DNA of 64,000 nucleotides from Ureibacillus acetophenoni (GTDB lineage: Bacteria; Bacillota; Bacilli; Bacillales_A; Planococcaceae): assembly GCF_900220965.1 (NCBI RefSeq), contig NZ_OBQC01000004.1, positions 1 to 64,000 on the forward strand. The letters run 5' to 3'. A program made the position numbers and the translations under genes. Position 1 is the first letter of the stretch. Every line of letters starts with the position of its first letter. The notes under the pieces are model-generated. The model saw only the letters and a list, made by a program, of their open reading frames with translations. It ran no database searches and was not told the DNA's origin. Below are positions 17,741 to 27,239 of the stretch, piece after piece.

Positions 17741-17778
17741 TAAAATGAAAAACCCTTATGCAAAAAAGAGCATAAGGG
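17741..17778 (-). terminator. Riboswitch-controlled terminator in the ribU leader
   Basis: CCCTTATGC (17770-17778, minus strand) pairs with GCATAAGGG (17753-17761), followed by TTTTTCATTTT. It lies between the FMN aptamer and ribU, so it is the likely expression platform: FMN binding favours this hairpin and stops transcription. Confidence 0.85.
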
Positions 17779-17941
17779 AGAATAGGTATAGTTAAATAAA
17801 CGTCTATCCGGGTTAAATGTATGTTAAAAGCAATCTAAATCGGAATTTAGATATACTTAAATAAGCACAGTTATGTAAAAATTACACAACAATACTTAAA
17901 CATACAGTTACCTTTCATTAAAGTTCACGAAAGACGACCGT

Positions 17942-18113
17942 ACCTTCACCTTCTCCCATCCAGACTATACTGTCGGCTTTGGAATCGCACCAAATCCTGC
18001 TCTAAACGAGCTCGCGGGCTGAAAAAGTTAGGTAGCATATTCCTCCAAGTGAATGGTCAGAATTGCAAACTTCTATTACCGCCGATCGGGAATTTCACCC
18101 TGCCCCGAAGATG
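17942..18113 (-). ncRNA. FMN riboswitch (RFN element)
   Basis: On the minus strand the conserved RFN blocks appear in order: TCTTCGGGGCAGGGTGAAATT, CCCGATCGGCGGT, AGCCCGCGAGC, GGATTTGGTGCGATTCC, AAAGCCGACAGTATAGTCTG and GATGGGAGAAGG. The 5' and 3' ends (ATCTTC with GAAGGT) close the outer helix. A terminator and ribU follow downstream. The middle arm between the second and third blocks is about 50 nt, within the usual variation. Confidence 0.96.
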
Positions 18114-18142
18114 AATCATATTTAATTTTTTATTATGATTTC

Positions 18143-18171
18143 ATTATATATTGTAACTTTGTTTCTGTAAA
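18143..18171 (-). promoter_or_regulatory. ribU promoter
   Basis: On the minus strand TTTACA (18166-18171) and TATAAT (18143-18148) are 17 bases apart, placing the transcript start near 18136, just before the FMN aptamer. The remaining bases between here and 18349 are AT-rich, and I see no gene in them. Confidence 0.8.
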
Positions 18172-18349
18172 GATATTTGTTCGAATTCGAGACTTTCAGA
18201 ATAGTAATAACAATTCATATTGGTAATTTGATATAGAATTTCATGCTTTTCTTTTACTTTTCACTAGAATTTATCCTTCGCTCAACTATTAGTAGCAAGT
18301 TTCTGTTATCGTAAACGGTTTTCTTGAATAAAATTTATGCTTCATTACA

Positions 18350-18378
18350 AAAATAAAAAACCCGCGCAAGCGCGCGAG
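18350..18378 (-). terminator. Terminator after rsiX
   Basis: CTCGCGC (18372-18378, minus strand) pairs with GCGCGGG (18361-18367), followed by TTTTTTATTTTT. Confidence 0.85.
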
Positions 18379-18398
18379 TTCTCTTAATTTGTACACTA

Positions 18399-19628
18399 CT
18401 ATTGAATAACCAGCGGAATTTTATTCGGCCCGACTGGTATTGGTAAAGGATTTGTAAAGTCAAATCCTCCCCAATCCGTTTGAACTACATTTTCAAACTT
18501 CACATCCATGTCAAAGCTTGCAGCAGTTAATAAAATCCCCTCAACCATTTGCATTGCTTCCATTGGATTAAAGTTTTCTAAATCTAGCTGAGATGTAAAT
18601 TCTACCGTTACAGTGCTTCCATCAACAGAAACTGTATAGTCTACTCCAGGTAATATAACTGATTGGTATATATCATTATCCTCAATCTTCATGTCTTCAA
18701 GGGCTTCTTCAACAGTTTCATAAGACCTTCTGCCATTCGTTGATAAATATACTGATCCATCATTTTGAGTAGTTTTAAAATAATTAAATTGAGTATATTC
18801 AGAGTGCAACGGTAATGGCTCACTTTCTTCCCCAACTTGGTCAAACACAACACGAGTACCATCTTCGTTTAAAAATACAACTTCACCATAATCTTTAAAG
18901 GTATCAATTAAGGATCCAGTATAACTAGCAATTGTAGCTGAGGCAGTATCATAACCATGACCAGCTGGTAACGTGTGAATTACTTGGTTCCCATTTTCTG
19001 ATATAACCCCTTTATACGGGTGATAATCAACAAAACCAATTGCCCCTTCGTCAAACAATGGAGCATAATAATTATATAGTTCCACACTAGTCGGTTCAGC
19101 TTTCCCCAAATCCTCCATTACTTGTTCGTTTGGTATTAAAACTGTAATTGGAATACTATCCACTTGGTCACTTATTAAACCTATATGGAAAACCGTAAAT
19201 CCTTCCAAATCCTCAGGATAAACAGAAGTTCTTAAATGTGCCCCAGAATCATCGGCCATAATGCTCATTTCCCTAGAATCTTGGCTTATTTCACTTTCTG
19301 CAGACTCTGAACTAAATGTATTCAAATCATTAGACTCTTCTTTTAAATCCATTGATGTAGTTGAAAACTCCATATTTTCACTATCCATTTGATTCAATAA
19401 TGAAGGAATCATCAGTGCAAATAAAGCGATTGCAGCTACAGCGATTAGAGGAGGTATCCAGTTACGTTTTTTCTTAATGGTTACAGGTTTTTGTGAAGGC
19501 TTATCATCAAACACACCATCGTCTTTAAGTCGTTGTAGGATCTCATCTTTTGTGCGGGTATCTTTTATTTTCGGAACAGAAGAAAGCAGATTTTCTATTT
19601 TGTCATCATCCCACTTATTTTGACTCAT
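18399..19628 (-). CDS. rsiX: Anti-sigma-X factor RsiX
   Basis: A 409-residue single-pass membrane protein. The N-terminal 55 residues are cytosolic and charged, a membrane helix follows at about 53-74 (NWIPPLIAVAAIALFALMIPSLL), and the rest is an acidic extracellular region. It begins 14 bases before the end of sigX, the classic sigma/anti-sigma overlap, and lies beside resE as in B. subtilis. RsiX holds SigX inactive at the membrane until envelope stress. The extracellular part contains two sporulation/germination-type beta domains by impression only. Call rests mainly on position and topology. Confidence 0.85.
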   Translation of the reverse strand: MSQNKWDDDKIENLLSSVPKIKDTRTKDEILQRLKDDGVFDDKPSQKPVTIKKKRNWIPPLIAVAAIALFALMIPSLLNQMDSENMEFSTTSMDLKEESNDLNTFSSESAESEISQDSREMSIMADDSGAHLRTSVYPEDLEGFTVFHIGLISDQVDSIPITVLIPNEQVMEDLGKAEPTSVELYNYYAPLFDEGAIGFVDYHPYKGVISENGNQVIHTLPAGHGYDTASATIASYTGSLIDTFKDYGEVVFLNEDGTRVVFDQVGEESEPLPLHSEYTQFNYFKTTQNDGSVYLSTNGRRSYETVEEALEDMKIEDNDIYQSVILPGVDYTVSVDGSTVTVEFTSQLDLENFNPMEAMQMVEGILLTAASFDMDVKFENVVQTDWGGFDFTNPLPIPVGPNKIPLVIQ

Positions 19629-20157
19629 GTGACTTCGCCTCCTTTGCTGTTTCTTTTGTCAGTAATTCTCGTAGATGTTTAATCGCTCGATGTTGCGTTG
19701 TTTTCACTTTTCCTTCAGTCCAATTTAATATTTCTGCTGTTTCTGCAATAGATAGTTCTTGAAAATAGCGCATCACTACGACCATCTTCTGGTCACCGGT
19801 ACATTTTTCTAACGCTTCTAGTAATTCCCTCATATCATCATTTAATTCAGCTAATGCATCAGGTGATTTTGTATTAGATACGAGTTGATTCGTTTCCCAG
19901 TCAAATGCATCGAACGTACGAGATGATCTAACAGAATTTTTTCGAAAGTAATCAATAGCTACATTTTTCGCTATAGCAAAAAGCCACGTTTTTTCAGAAC
20001 TCTTGCCCTCAAAGCGATCGTAAGATTTTAACACTCTTACATAAACTTCATGTGACAAGTCTTCAGCTACTGATCGATTTTTTACTAAATAAATTAGAAA
20101 CTGAAAGACGTCCTGATGGTAAGTATCATATAATCGATGGAAAATGGATTCATTCAT
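19615..20157 (-). CDS. sigX: ECF sigma factor SigX
   Basis: From the ATG at 20157 (GTGGGAG nine bases upstream) the product is 180 residues; the open frame continues 29 codons upstream without support. Region 2 is clear: DVFQFLIYLVKNRSVAEDLSHEVYVRVL and KTWLFAIAKNVAIDYFRK. Region 4 reads QKMVVVMRYFQELSIAETAEILNWTEGKVKTTQHRAIKHLRELL. It directs RNA polymerase to genes that alter surface charge and envelope properties. Between resE and rsiX, the gene order matches B. subtilis sigX. A GAAAC-N16-CGAC promoter upstream suggests it activates itself. Confidence 0.93.
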   Translation of the reverse strand: MNESIFHRLYDTYHQDVFQFLIYLVKNRSVAEDLSHEVYVRVLKSYDRFEGKSSEKTWLFAIAKNVAIDYFRKNSVRSSRTFDAFDWETNQLVSNTKSPDALAELNDDMRELLEALEKCTGDQKMVVVMRYFQELSIAETAEILNWTEGKVKTTQHRAIKHLRELLTKETAKEAKSHESK

Positions 20158-20185
20158 CCATAACAACTCCCACTCTACTAAATTT

Positions 20186-20210
20186 GTCGTTTTAAAAACT
20201 GAAAAGTTTC
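20186..20210 (-). promoter_or_regulatory. ECF-type (SigX-like) autoregulatory promoter
   Basis: On the minus strand GAAAC (20206-20210), 16 bases, then CGAC (20186-20189). This is the AAC/CGWC form used by Bacillus SigX and related ECF factors. It lies between the resE terminator and sigX, predicting a start near 20180 and a short 5' leader. Confidence 0.72.
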
Positions 20211-20221
20211 TCCTAAACCTT

Positions 20222-20251
20222 TTAAAAAAGCAGGGAAAATGCATTCCCTGC
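20222..20251 (-). terminator. Terminator after resE
   Basis: GCAGGGAA (20244-20251, minus strand) pairs with TTCCCTGC (20230-20237), followed by TTTTTT. It separates resDE from sigX. Confidence 0.88.
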
Positions 20252-20268
20252 TATTGTAAACTATTCCA

Positions 20269-22044
20269 TTATAACGGTAAATAAAAAGTAAATGTTGTGC
20301 CCTTACCTACTACACTATCCACTTTAATATTTCCCTTATGCGCCTCTACAATATTTTTTGCAATGGCTAATCCTAAACCAGTACCACTTTTTGAGCGCGT
20401 TCTTGCTTTGTCCGCTTTATAAAATCGTTCAAATACGAAATGCAAATCTTCTTGAGGAATACCTTCACCAGTATCAGAAACTTGAATTTTTGCATAGGAG
20501 AGTTCTATTTCTAATGAAACAGTAACGCTGCCTTCTTGTGGTGTATGTCGTATAGCATTATCAATTAAGTTTGTTAATACTTGTTCAATCCGGTCTTCGT
20601 CAAACTCAACATGAAGATCATCTGAAAGATCTGTTTCAAATTCAAGATGAACGTGCTTTTCTTTTGCAATTTGTGCAAACTTTTGAGTGATTCGTTCCAA
20701 AACGTGTACAATTGGCATATTTTCCTTAAATAATGTAACATTACCCGATTCCATTCTTGCTAAATCTAACAATTCAGAAACAAGTCTTCCCATACGTTGG
20801 GATTCATCGTAAATAATACGAATCATTTCATTACGTTCTTCTTCACTAGAAACAACATCATCAATAATTGCTTCAGAGTAACCTTGTAACATTGCAATCG
20901 GTGTTCTAAGCTCATGTGAAACGTTTGCGATAAAATCAGAACGTAATTTTTCTAATTTCTTTTGTTCCGTCATATCTCGAATGACAGCAACGGCTCCACG
21001 GATTGATTGGCCATTATTTTTCAAGGGGCTAATTGAAATGTTATAACTAGATCTATTTATATCTAGTTCTTCCTCGATCTTATCTTCAAATTCAAGAACA
21101 TGATCAAGCATATGATATATTTCTGCAGGTATTGGACTATTATTATTAGCATCTTGTTTTAAGTACCACTGTTGAAGTAATTTTTCAGCCGGTGGGTTGC
21201 TCAATAAAATAGTCCGATCACGATTAAACGTAATAACCGCGTCTGTCATGGACGTTAAAATACTTGATAATTGTTCTTTTTCCTGGTTAATCACTTCTAA
21301 ATGATGTTTCAATTGACGGCCCATTTGGTTAAACGCAACTGCCAATTGACCAATCTCATCATTTTGTGTTGAAGGCAATTGACTATCGAATCTTCCTTTT
21401 GCTAACTCAAAGGCATGTTCACGCATTTTTCTTAACGGTAATGTAATTTTACTCGATAGGAAAAACGCAAAGAACGTCGTTAACAAGAAAGCGATTGCTG
21501 CGGACAAGAAAACAATTTTTGTTGTTTGACTAGTTGTCTTATGAATCGCATCCGGGTTTTGGAAGATGAAAATTGCTCCGTGAGTCTCTGTCTCACTCTT
21601 AAGCGGATAACCTAACACGACGTAGGATTCAAGGGTACCTTCTTCCTTTTGTGACGGAAGAATGATTTCATTAATGATTTGTTCGTCTGTTTCAAAAACT
21701 TTATCAAATGCTTCATTTGATAAGATTTGTTGCTGGATTTTTTCTTGATTCAATCCCGTTTGAAATGATGATGATACTTCAGTTCGATTTTTCGCAATAA
21801 AAGCATTCATATCATCACTTATTAAGTCAGCAATAATTTCGTCTAAATACCGATCTACTTCGTATTCATCGACAATATTTGCGATTGTTGCTGCTGTATG
21901 ACTAATTGAAGATTTAGCTTGTTCTTTATGGTAATTATCGAAAAACTCTAAGATTAAAACCGTGAAAATGAACAATACAAATGAAACGAGAAGCAATATG
22001 GTTGCCCATAGCTTCCCGACGATACTATTCCATATTCTAGTCAT
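20269..22044 (-). CDS. resE: Sensor histidine kinase ResE
   Basis: A 591-residue membrane kinase. Domains in order: membrane helix 11-33, extracellular sensor about 34-175, second helix 176-197, HAMP about 198-250, PAS-like about 258-360, dimerisation and phosphoacceptor region with H377 (VSHELRTPIAM), and the ATPase domain with NLIDNAIRH, DTGEGIP, ERFYKADKARTR and GTGLGLAI. With ResD it controls aerobic and anaerobic respiration genes in response to low oxygen or nitric oxide. Its start overlaps the end of resD by eight bases. Confidence 0.95.
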   Translation of the reverse strand: MTRIWNSIVGKLWATILLLVSFVLFIFTVLILEFFDNYHKEQAKSSISHTAATIANIVDEYEVDRYLDEIIADLISDDMNAFIAKNRTEVSSSFQTGLNQEKIQQQILSNEAFDKVFETDEQIINEIILPSQKEEGTLESYVVLGYPLKSETETHGAIFIFQNPDAIHKTTSQTTKIVFLSAAIAFLLTTFFAFFLSSKITLPLRKMREHAFELAKGRFDSQLPSTQNDEIGQLAVAFNQMGRQLKHHLEVINQEKEQLSSILTSMTDAVITFNRDRTILLSNPPAEKLLQQWYLKQDANNNSPIPAEIYHMLDHVLEFEDKIEEELDINRSSYNISISPLKNNGQSIRGAVAVIRDMTEQKKLEKLRSDFIANVSHELRTPIAMLQGYSEAIIDDVVSSEEERNEMIRIIYDESQRMGRLVSELLDLARMESGNVTLFKENMPIVHVLERITQKFAQIAKEKHVHLEFETDLSDDLHVEFDEDRIEQVLTNLIDNAIRHTPQEGSVTVSLEIELSYAKIQVSDTGEGIPQEDLHFVFERFYKADKARTRSKSGTGLGLAIAKNIVEAHKGNIKVDSVVGKGTTFTFYLPL

Positions 22045-22753
22045 TGACTACCTCAAATTTGTAGCCAACGCCCCATACAGTGACAATCATTTTTGCAGCA
22101 TTTTCAGAGACACGATTTAGTTTTTCACGTAAACGTTTTACATGAGTATCTACCGTACGTAAATCTCCGAAGAAATCATAGTGCCAAACTTCTTTTAGTA
22201 ATTGCTCACGGTCAAATACTTTATCTGGCGATTTTGCTAAAAAGTATAATAATTCATATTCTTTCGGTGTAAGGTTCACTTCTGTTCCATCTGCAGTTAC
22301 ACGGTGTGCATCGTGATCAATTGTTAAATGTGGAAAAACTACTAAATCCTTTGAAGCAGATGTATTTGAGACAGGTGAGAATGCTGCTGAGCGACGTAGA
22401 ATCGCTTTAACACGTAATACAACTTCACGAGGACTGAATGGTTTAACGATATAATCGTCAGCCCCTAACTCAAATCCTTGTACTCGGTTTGCTTCTTCAC
22501 CTTTTGCAGTTAGTAAAATGATTGGTGTTACTTTCTTTTCACGCAGTTCCTGACAGACTTGAAGTCCATCTTTCTCTGGCATCATAATATCTAATAAAAT
22601 ACAGCTGTATTCTTTCTCAAATGCTTTTGAGAGAGCAACTTCGCCATTTTCAGCTTCATCTACCTCATATCCTTCTCGCTCTAGATACATTTTTAACAAA
22701 CGACGAATTCTATCCTCATCGTCTACGACTAATATAGAAATATTTTCAGACAT
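22037..22753 (-). CDS. resD: Response regulator ResD
   Basis: From the ATG at 22753 (GAGGGG eight bases upstream) the product is 238 residues, close to B. subtilis ResD. The receiver domain has D11-D12, the phosphoacceptor D55 (CILLDIMMP) and the conserved lysine in LLTAKGEE. The C-terminal OmpR-type winged helix includes LTPKEYELLYFLAKSPDKVFDREQLL and VDTHVKRLREKL. Phosphorylated by ResE, it activates respiratory and cytochrome biogenesis genes. A gap of 212 bases separates it from resC, so resDE may have its own promoter. Confidence 0.96.
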   Translation of the reverse strand: MSENISILVVDDEDRIRRLLKMYLEREGYEVDEAENGEVALSKAFEKEYSCILLDIMMPEKDGLQVCQELREKKVTPIILLTAKGEEANRVQGFELGADDYIVKPFSPREVVLRVKAILRRSAAFSPVSNTSASKDLVVFPHLTIDHDAHRVTADGTEVNLTPKEYELLYFLAKSPDKVFDREQLLKEVWHYDFFGDLRTVDTHVKRLREKLNRVSENAAKMIVTVWGVGYKFEVVND

Positions 22754-22908
22754 AGGTTTTACCCCTCTCATTCTTCTCTACTATTATTGTACTATTTATG
22801 CAAAAAAATGAAAAGATTATAAAGCGAAACAGTCATTTTGTCAGTATTTAAATGCTATTTCAATAGTGCCATATTACTTAATTAATAATATCTATGTAAA
22901 TGTTAAAT

Positions 22909-22946
22909 AGAAAGAAAGCTCTCCTAAAATAAGAAGAACTTTCTAT
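22909..22946 (-). terminator. Possible terminator between resC and resD
   Basis: AGAAAGTTCT on the minus strand can pair imperfectly with AGGAGAGCTTTCT, followed by T-rich sequence. It would partly uncouple resABC from resDE. The stem has mismatches, so this is tentative. Confidence 0.45.
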
Positions 22947-22965
22947 TCAATCTATTAATAGGATA

Positions 22966-24153
22966 TTAAGCGTAAGAGTGTAAACCTGCTATTACTAAGT
23001 TAACTACAACTAAGTTAAAGATAATAATTGCAAAACCAATTAATGCAAGCCATGCACTTTTGTTTCCTTCCCAACCTTTAGATAAACGTAAGTGAAGGAA
23101 TGCCGCATAGAATAACCACGTAATTAGAGCCCATACTTCTTTTGGATCCCAGCCCCAGAATCGGCCCCAAGCTTCTTGCGCCCAAATCATTGCAAATACT
23201 AGCGCTCCAAGTGAAAATACTGGGAATCCAATTAAAACTGAACGATAACCGATTTCGTCGAATAGTTGTAAATTTACTTTCTTAACTAACGGTTGAAGCA
23301 TATCAGCAATTCGTCTTCTAGTAATTAAACGAATTAAAATATAGATAATCGTACCAGCAATGATCGACCAAACAACTGTCGTTAATTTTAATCCATGGAT
23401 AAATGCTGGTACTTCAATTAATGGATCCATTGCGCCTTCAGTTAAAGTAGTTGACTCATTCATACCGAAAATCGCAGGAACATTATAAATAATTTGTTGT
23501 TCAATACCGTTTTTATCAACATAAGAATATTGTGCTTCATATCCTGCAACATTAAACACAGTTGAAACGACAATATTACCTACTATAAGAACTAAGAAGT
23601 ATAGAATAGCTTCAAGCCAGAAACGTTGTTTTCCTTTTTTCTTTGTATCTACATCTTTTAATAAATAGATTAACCCTGCAACTGCACTAATTGCCAAGAT
23701 CGATTGACCAAGAGCAGCTGTAATAACGTGAATTGTTAACCAGTGACTTTGTAATGATGGTACTAATGGTGTAACTTCTTGTGGGAACATTGCAGCCCAA
23801 CCTATGATTAATAAAGCGATTGGTAAAGCAGCTAGTCCAAGAGCTGTAACACGGTACATAAAATAAATTAAAATAAATGCACCAACTAGGAACATCCCAA
23901 ATGCTGTAGTAAATTCGAACATATTACTTACAGGCGCATGGCCAGAATAAATCCAACGTGTAATAAAGTATCCTAAATGTGCAAGGAAACCAATGATTGT
24001 TACTAGAATCGCAATACGTCCCCATTTGTTCGCTCTATTTTGTGCACCATCTGGTTTTTTGCTCTTAATAGATCCCCCAATTAAAAGTGTAGCAACTAAA
24101 TATGCTATAAACGCGACCTCTAACAAAGTGCCACTTAAATCAATTAAACTCAT
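22966..24153 (-). CDS. resC: Cytochrome c synthesis protein ResC (CcsA)
   Basis: A 395-residue protein with about nine membrane helices, the CcsA half of the system II cytochrome c synthase. The heme-handling WWD-type motif is [18 protein letters not shown] (329-346), with conserved His residues such as H142 and H354 likely serving heme. It works with ResB to move heme outward and attach it to apocytochrome c. The gene follows resB after 36 bases, in the standard resABC order. Confidence 0.95.
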   Translation of the reverse strand: MSLIDLSGTLLEVAFIAYLVATLLIGGSIKSKKPDGAQNRANKWGRIAILVTIIGFLAHLGYFITRWIYSGHAPVSNMFEFTTAFGMFLVGAFILIYFMYRVTALGLAALPIALLIIGWAAMFPQEVTPLVPSLQSHWLTIHVITAALGQSILAISAVAGLIYLLKDVDTKKKGKQRFWLEAILYFLVLIVGNIVVSTVFNVAGYEAQYSYVDKNGIEQQIIYNVPAIFGMNESTTLTEGAMDPLIEVPAFIHGLKLTTVVWSIIAGTIIYILIRLITRRRIADMLQPLVKKVNLQLFDEIGYRSVLIGFPVFSLGALVFAMIWAQEAWGRFWGWDPKEVWALITWLFYAAFLHLRLSKGWEGNKSAWLALIGFAIIIFNLVVVNLVIAGLHSYA

Positions 24154-24189
24154 AAGGTGTAGTCACCTTCCCTTTTTATATTAAAACTA

Positions 24190-25851
24190 TTACGATTCTT
24201 CTTTTTTATCTTCATCGTTTTCAGTTTCTTTTTCGTCATCTAACTGGTCAATATATTGTGGTAAATGTGCATATTCTGTAATTGCATCAAGATCTTTCTT
24301 TATACTAAACCAGTTTTTGTTAGTATGTGCTGCAAGACGAATGCGTCCATTTTCAAATTGTTCGATCCAAATTCGACGATGATTCCAATAAGATCCAATA
24401 GCTAGACCTAATAAGAAGATAAATCCACCAACAAATAATATTGGAATTGTTTTATCCATTCGGATTGTTAAACCTGACATATTAACTGTATCTATACCAG
24501 AAAACGCCATTTTATAAGTATTATCCCCAGTTGGCTCTACTGTTTGTTGAATAGCTACAAAACTTATTTCACCATCAGGATGTTCAGGTGTTATCATATT
24601 AAAAATAAATGCCGGGTTATTAGGGTTCGGTGATAATGTTTGTGGAGCACCTTCATTATTAAATCCAGAAAAATCAGGATAATATTCCATTAACTCCACT
24701 TTTATATTTTCATCAATGATATATTCTTTCTTAGGATTTCTTAAATCAATAGCTACTTCTCCTAATGAAACACCAGTATCCTTATTTGTTAACTGGAACG
24801 ACATTTCTTTTAATTCATTTAGTCTAAAATCCATTTGGTATAATGCATAACCATCATGCTCTAAAGGGTGGTTTACTCGAATTGAATATTCTTTCACCAC
24901 TTCTAACTGATCCGTTTGACCTGGTACCGCATCATCAGCTTGCTTATATAACACAATATCCGTTTGATAGTTTTTTGCAACCGCATTCACACCTTGCTGA
25001 ATCTGTGCAGTTGTCGGGTCATTATCATGCGTTTCGAATATAAACTCTTTATTTTCTAAAAAGTAACCGTCCATACCAGGGATCGCGCGAGTCTCACCTT
25101 CACGTATCCACATTGACTCATCCACATAGATTCCTGGAAACTTGTGCAATAACACACCAACTAAGAAAATAATTAAACCAAGATGGTTAATATAAGGACC
25201 GTATCGGGAAAATCTTCCTTTTTCAGCTAGAAGTGCCTTTCCTTCACGACGAACTTTATAATTTAATTTTTTCATTTTTTCTTCTACTGCATCAATTGTA
25301 TTTGAAGAATCACCTGTTGTTACAGTACCTTCAGCAATGACACGTTGACGCTTCATAAAACTTTCATGACGACGGACACGTTGATTTTTTAATGATTTAT
25401 GTAGAGGAATTCCACGGTCGATACTAGCAACAATAATTGAAATACCTAACATTGCGACAAGAACGAGATACCAAATTTGGTTGTATAAATCCGAGAAACC
25501 TAAATTATAATAAAGCTTACCAAAACTACCATAAGATTCTTCGTAGAATGCAGCTCTACCTGCTTCGTTTCCTGCTTCAACGAACGCTTCTTGTTTAAGA
25601 ATTGTCCCAATGGAAGATACAACTAATGTAATGATTATTAAAGCGACACCAACTTTTACACTAGAAAAGAAATTCCATACTTTGTCAATTATCGATTTGT
25701 TATATGTTTTAGATCGAATAGCAGAACCGTCGTACTTCATATCTAAAACCTTTTGAGATTTAGCTTCTTCCGTTAGTGGTCTACCACAGTTTGCACAGAT
25801 TTTCGTTCCAACAGGGTTTTCATGACCACAAACGCAAACAACGTTTTTCAT
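24190..25851 (-). CDS. resB: Cytochrome c biogenesis protein ResB (Ccs1), with N-terminal zinc ribbon
   Basis: A 553-residue protein with three N-terminal membrane helices (near 65-85, 125-145, 220-240), a large extracellular domain and a fourth helix near 475-495. It is the Ccs1/ResB half of the system II heme lyase. The first 25 residues form a short zinc-ribbon motif (CVCGHENPVGTKICANCG; C6, C8, C18, C21). I do not recall this from B. subtilis ResB and treat it as a lineage feature. It begins 12 bases after resA and precedes resC. Confidence 0.94.
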   Translation of the reverse strand: MKNVVCVCGHENPVGTKICANCGRPLTEEAKSQKVLDMKYDGSAIRSKTYNKSIIDKVWNFFSSVKVGVALIIITLVVSSIGTILKQEAFVEAGNEAGRAAFYEESYGSFGKLYYNLGFSDLYNQIWYLVLVAMLGISIIVASIDRGIPLHKSLKNQRVRRHESFMKRQRVIAEGTVTTGDSSNTIDAVEEKMKKLNYKVRREGKALLAEKGRFSRYGPYINHLGLIIFLVGVLLHKFPGIYVDESMWIREGETRAIPGMDGYFLENKEFIFETHDNDPTTAQIQQGVNAVAKNYQTDIVLYKQADDAVPGQTDQLEVVKEYSIRVNHPLEHDGYALYQMDFRLNELKEMSFQLTNKDTGVSLGEVAIDLRNPKKEYIIDENIKVELMEYYPDFSGFNNEGAPQTLSPNPNNPAFIFNMITPEHPDGEISFVAIQQTVEPTGDNTYKMAFSGIDTVNMSGLTIRMDKTIPILFVGGFIFLLGLAIGSYWNHRRIWIEQFENGRIRLAAHTNKNWFSIKKDLDAITEYAHLPQYIDQLDDEKETENDEDKKEES

Positions 25852-25863
25852 AATTCAGAACTC

Positions 25864-26397
25864 CTATTCTGGTTTAATCATTTCCATATGAGAAATGATG
25901 TCTGCTTCTTTCATTTCACCTGTTTTAATTTTTACTACTTTACCATTAGGATCGATAAAAATAGATGCTGGTAAATCTATGACATTATAAGCAGTCATTA
26001 CATCTCTTGTTTTATCAATAACGGTAGGAAAATCGACACCCAGATTATTTAAAAAGTTTTGAACTTCAAACTCGGATTGTGCAATATTAATTGTAAGTAG
26101 ATTTACACCTTGATCTTTGAATACATCATATTGTCGGTCCATTGCAGGCATTTCTCTTTTACAAGGTTCGCACCATGTTCCCCAAAAATTTAACATGACG
26201 CCTTCACCTCTATAATCTGAAAGACGATGCTTTTTACCGTCTAAGCCAACAAGTTCGAAATCGGGTGCAGTGTCTCCTTCTGTTAATAATTCCACTTTAT
26301 CTTTCGTGAATGAACTGTAAACAGTAAATCCTATAGCAATTACTAATACAGCTAAAATTACACCACGAATAATAGAGCGCTTTCTTTTTTTATCCAT
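25864..26397 (-). CDS. resA: Extracytoplasmic thiol-disulfide oxidoreductase ResA
   Basis: A 177-residue membrane-anchored thioredoxin-like protein: anchor helix about 11-28, active site WGTWCEPCKRE with C76 and C79, and the conserved E82 beyond it, matching ResA spacing. It reduces the CXXCH cysteines of apocytochrome c before heme attachment by ResBC. Start has GGGAGG upstream. First gene of resABC, with a 110-base gap from rluB, which may contain the res promoter. Confidence 0.96.
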   Translation of the reverse strand: MDKKRKRSIIRGVILAVLVIAIGFTVYSSFTKDKVELLTEGDTAPDFELVGLDGKKHRLSDYRGEGVMLNFWGTWCEPCKREMPAMDRQYDVFKDQGVNLLTINIAQSEFEVQNFLNNLGVDFPTVIDKTRDVMTAYNVIDLPASIFIDPNGKVVKIKTGEMKEADIISHMEMIKPE

Positions 26398-26507
26398 TTG
26401 AGCATTACCTCCCCAATTTTAACAGTCTTCTCTATTATAACAAATATCTATTTTAGTACTTTTAACGATTTTGAAGGATTTTCGAACTTTTCACTATTTG
26501 TTTAGCG

Positions 26508-27239
26508 TTAATCTATTTTACCTGTCTCAGCTAGTACTCTTAGAAGTTTCACTTCATGTTTTGTTAACTGACGATATTCTCCAGGATTTAGCCCCGTTAA
26601 ATCTAAAAATGCAAATCTTTCTCGTTTAAGTTTAACGACAGGTGTTCCAATTGCCTCGAACATACGTCTCACTTGACGATTGCGCCCCTCATGGATAGTA
26701 ATCTCACAAATCGCTTTTCCAGCCTTTTCATCAAATGAAGTCATACTAACTTTTGCAGGTGCAGTTTTACCATCCTCTAACTTGATTCCTCTTTGAAGTT
26801 TTTTTAATCCATCAATTGTAGGTACACCTTTAACCCGCGCAACATAAGTTTTATCAATTTTAAATTTTGGATGAGTCATTTGGTATGCAAATTCGCCATC
26901 ATTCGTTAATAAGAGAAGTCCAGTTGTATCATAATCTAGTCGTCCAACAGGAAAAATTCGTTCAGGTACATTATTAAATAGATCTGTTACAGTTTTGCGC
27001 CCTTTATCGTCTGTTACTGCTGAAATAACGCCTCTCGGTTTATAAAGCAAATAATACACTTTGTCTTCTTTTTCAAGTTTGACGCCATTCACTTCTATAA
27101 CGTCAGAGTTAGATACTTTGGTTCCCAATTCTTTGACAGTTTTCCCATTAACTTTTACTTTACCTTCTAAAATTAGTTGTTCTGCCTTTCGCCTTGAGGC
27201 TACTCCAGCATAAGCTATTACTTTTTGTAATCTTTCCAT
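26508..27239 (-). CDS. rluB: 23S rRNA pseudouridine synthase RluB
   Basis: A 243-residue RsuA/RluB-family enzyme: S4 RNA-binding domain (1-60), then the catalytic domain with GRLDYDTTGLLLLTNDG, D102 being the catalytic aspartate, and a C-terminal RQVRRMFEAIG motif. It converts a uridine in domain V of 23S rRNA to pseudouridine. Gene order rluB-resA is that of B. subtilis, but the usual spmA-spmB pair between the dacB-type gene and rluB is absent here. Confidence 0.95.
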   Translation of the reverse strand: MERLQKVIAYAGVASRRKAEQLILEGKVKVNGKTVKELGTKVSNSDVIEVNGVKLEKEDKVYYLLYKPRGVISAVTDDKGRKTVTDLFNNVPERIFPVGRLDYDTTGLLLLTNDGEFAYQMTHPKFKIDKTYVARVKGVPTIDGLKKLQRGIKLEDGKTAPAKVSMTSFDEKAGKAICEITIHEGRNRQVRRMFEAIGTPVVKLKRERFAFLDLTGLNPGEYRQLTKHEVKLLRVLAETGKID

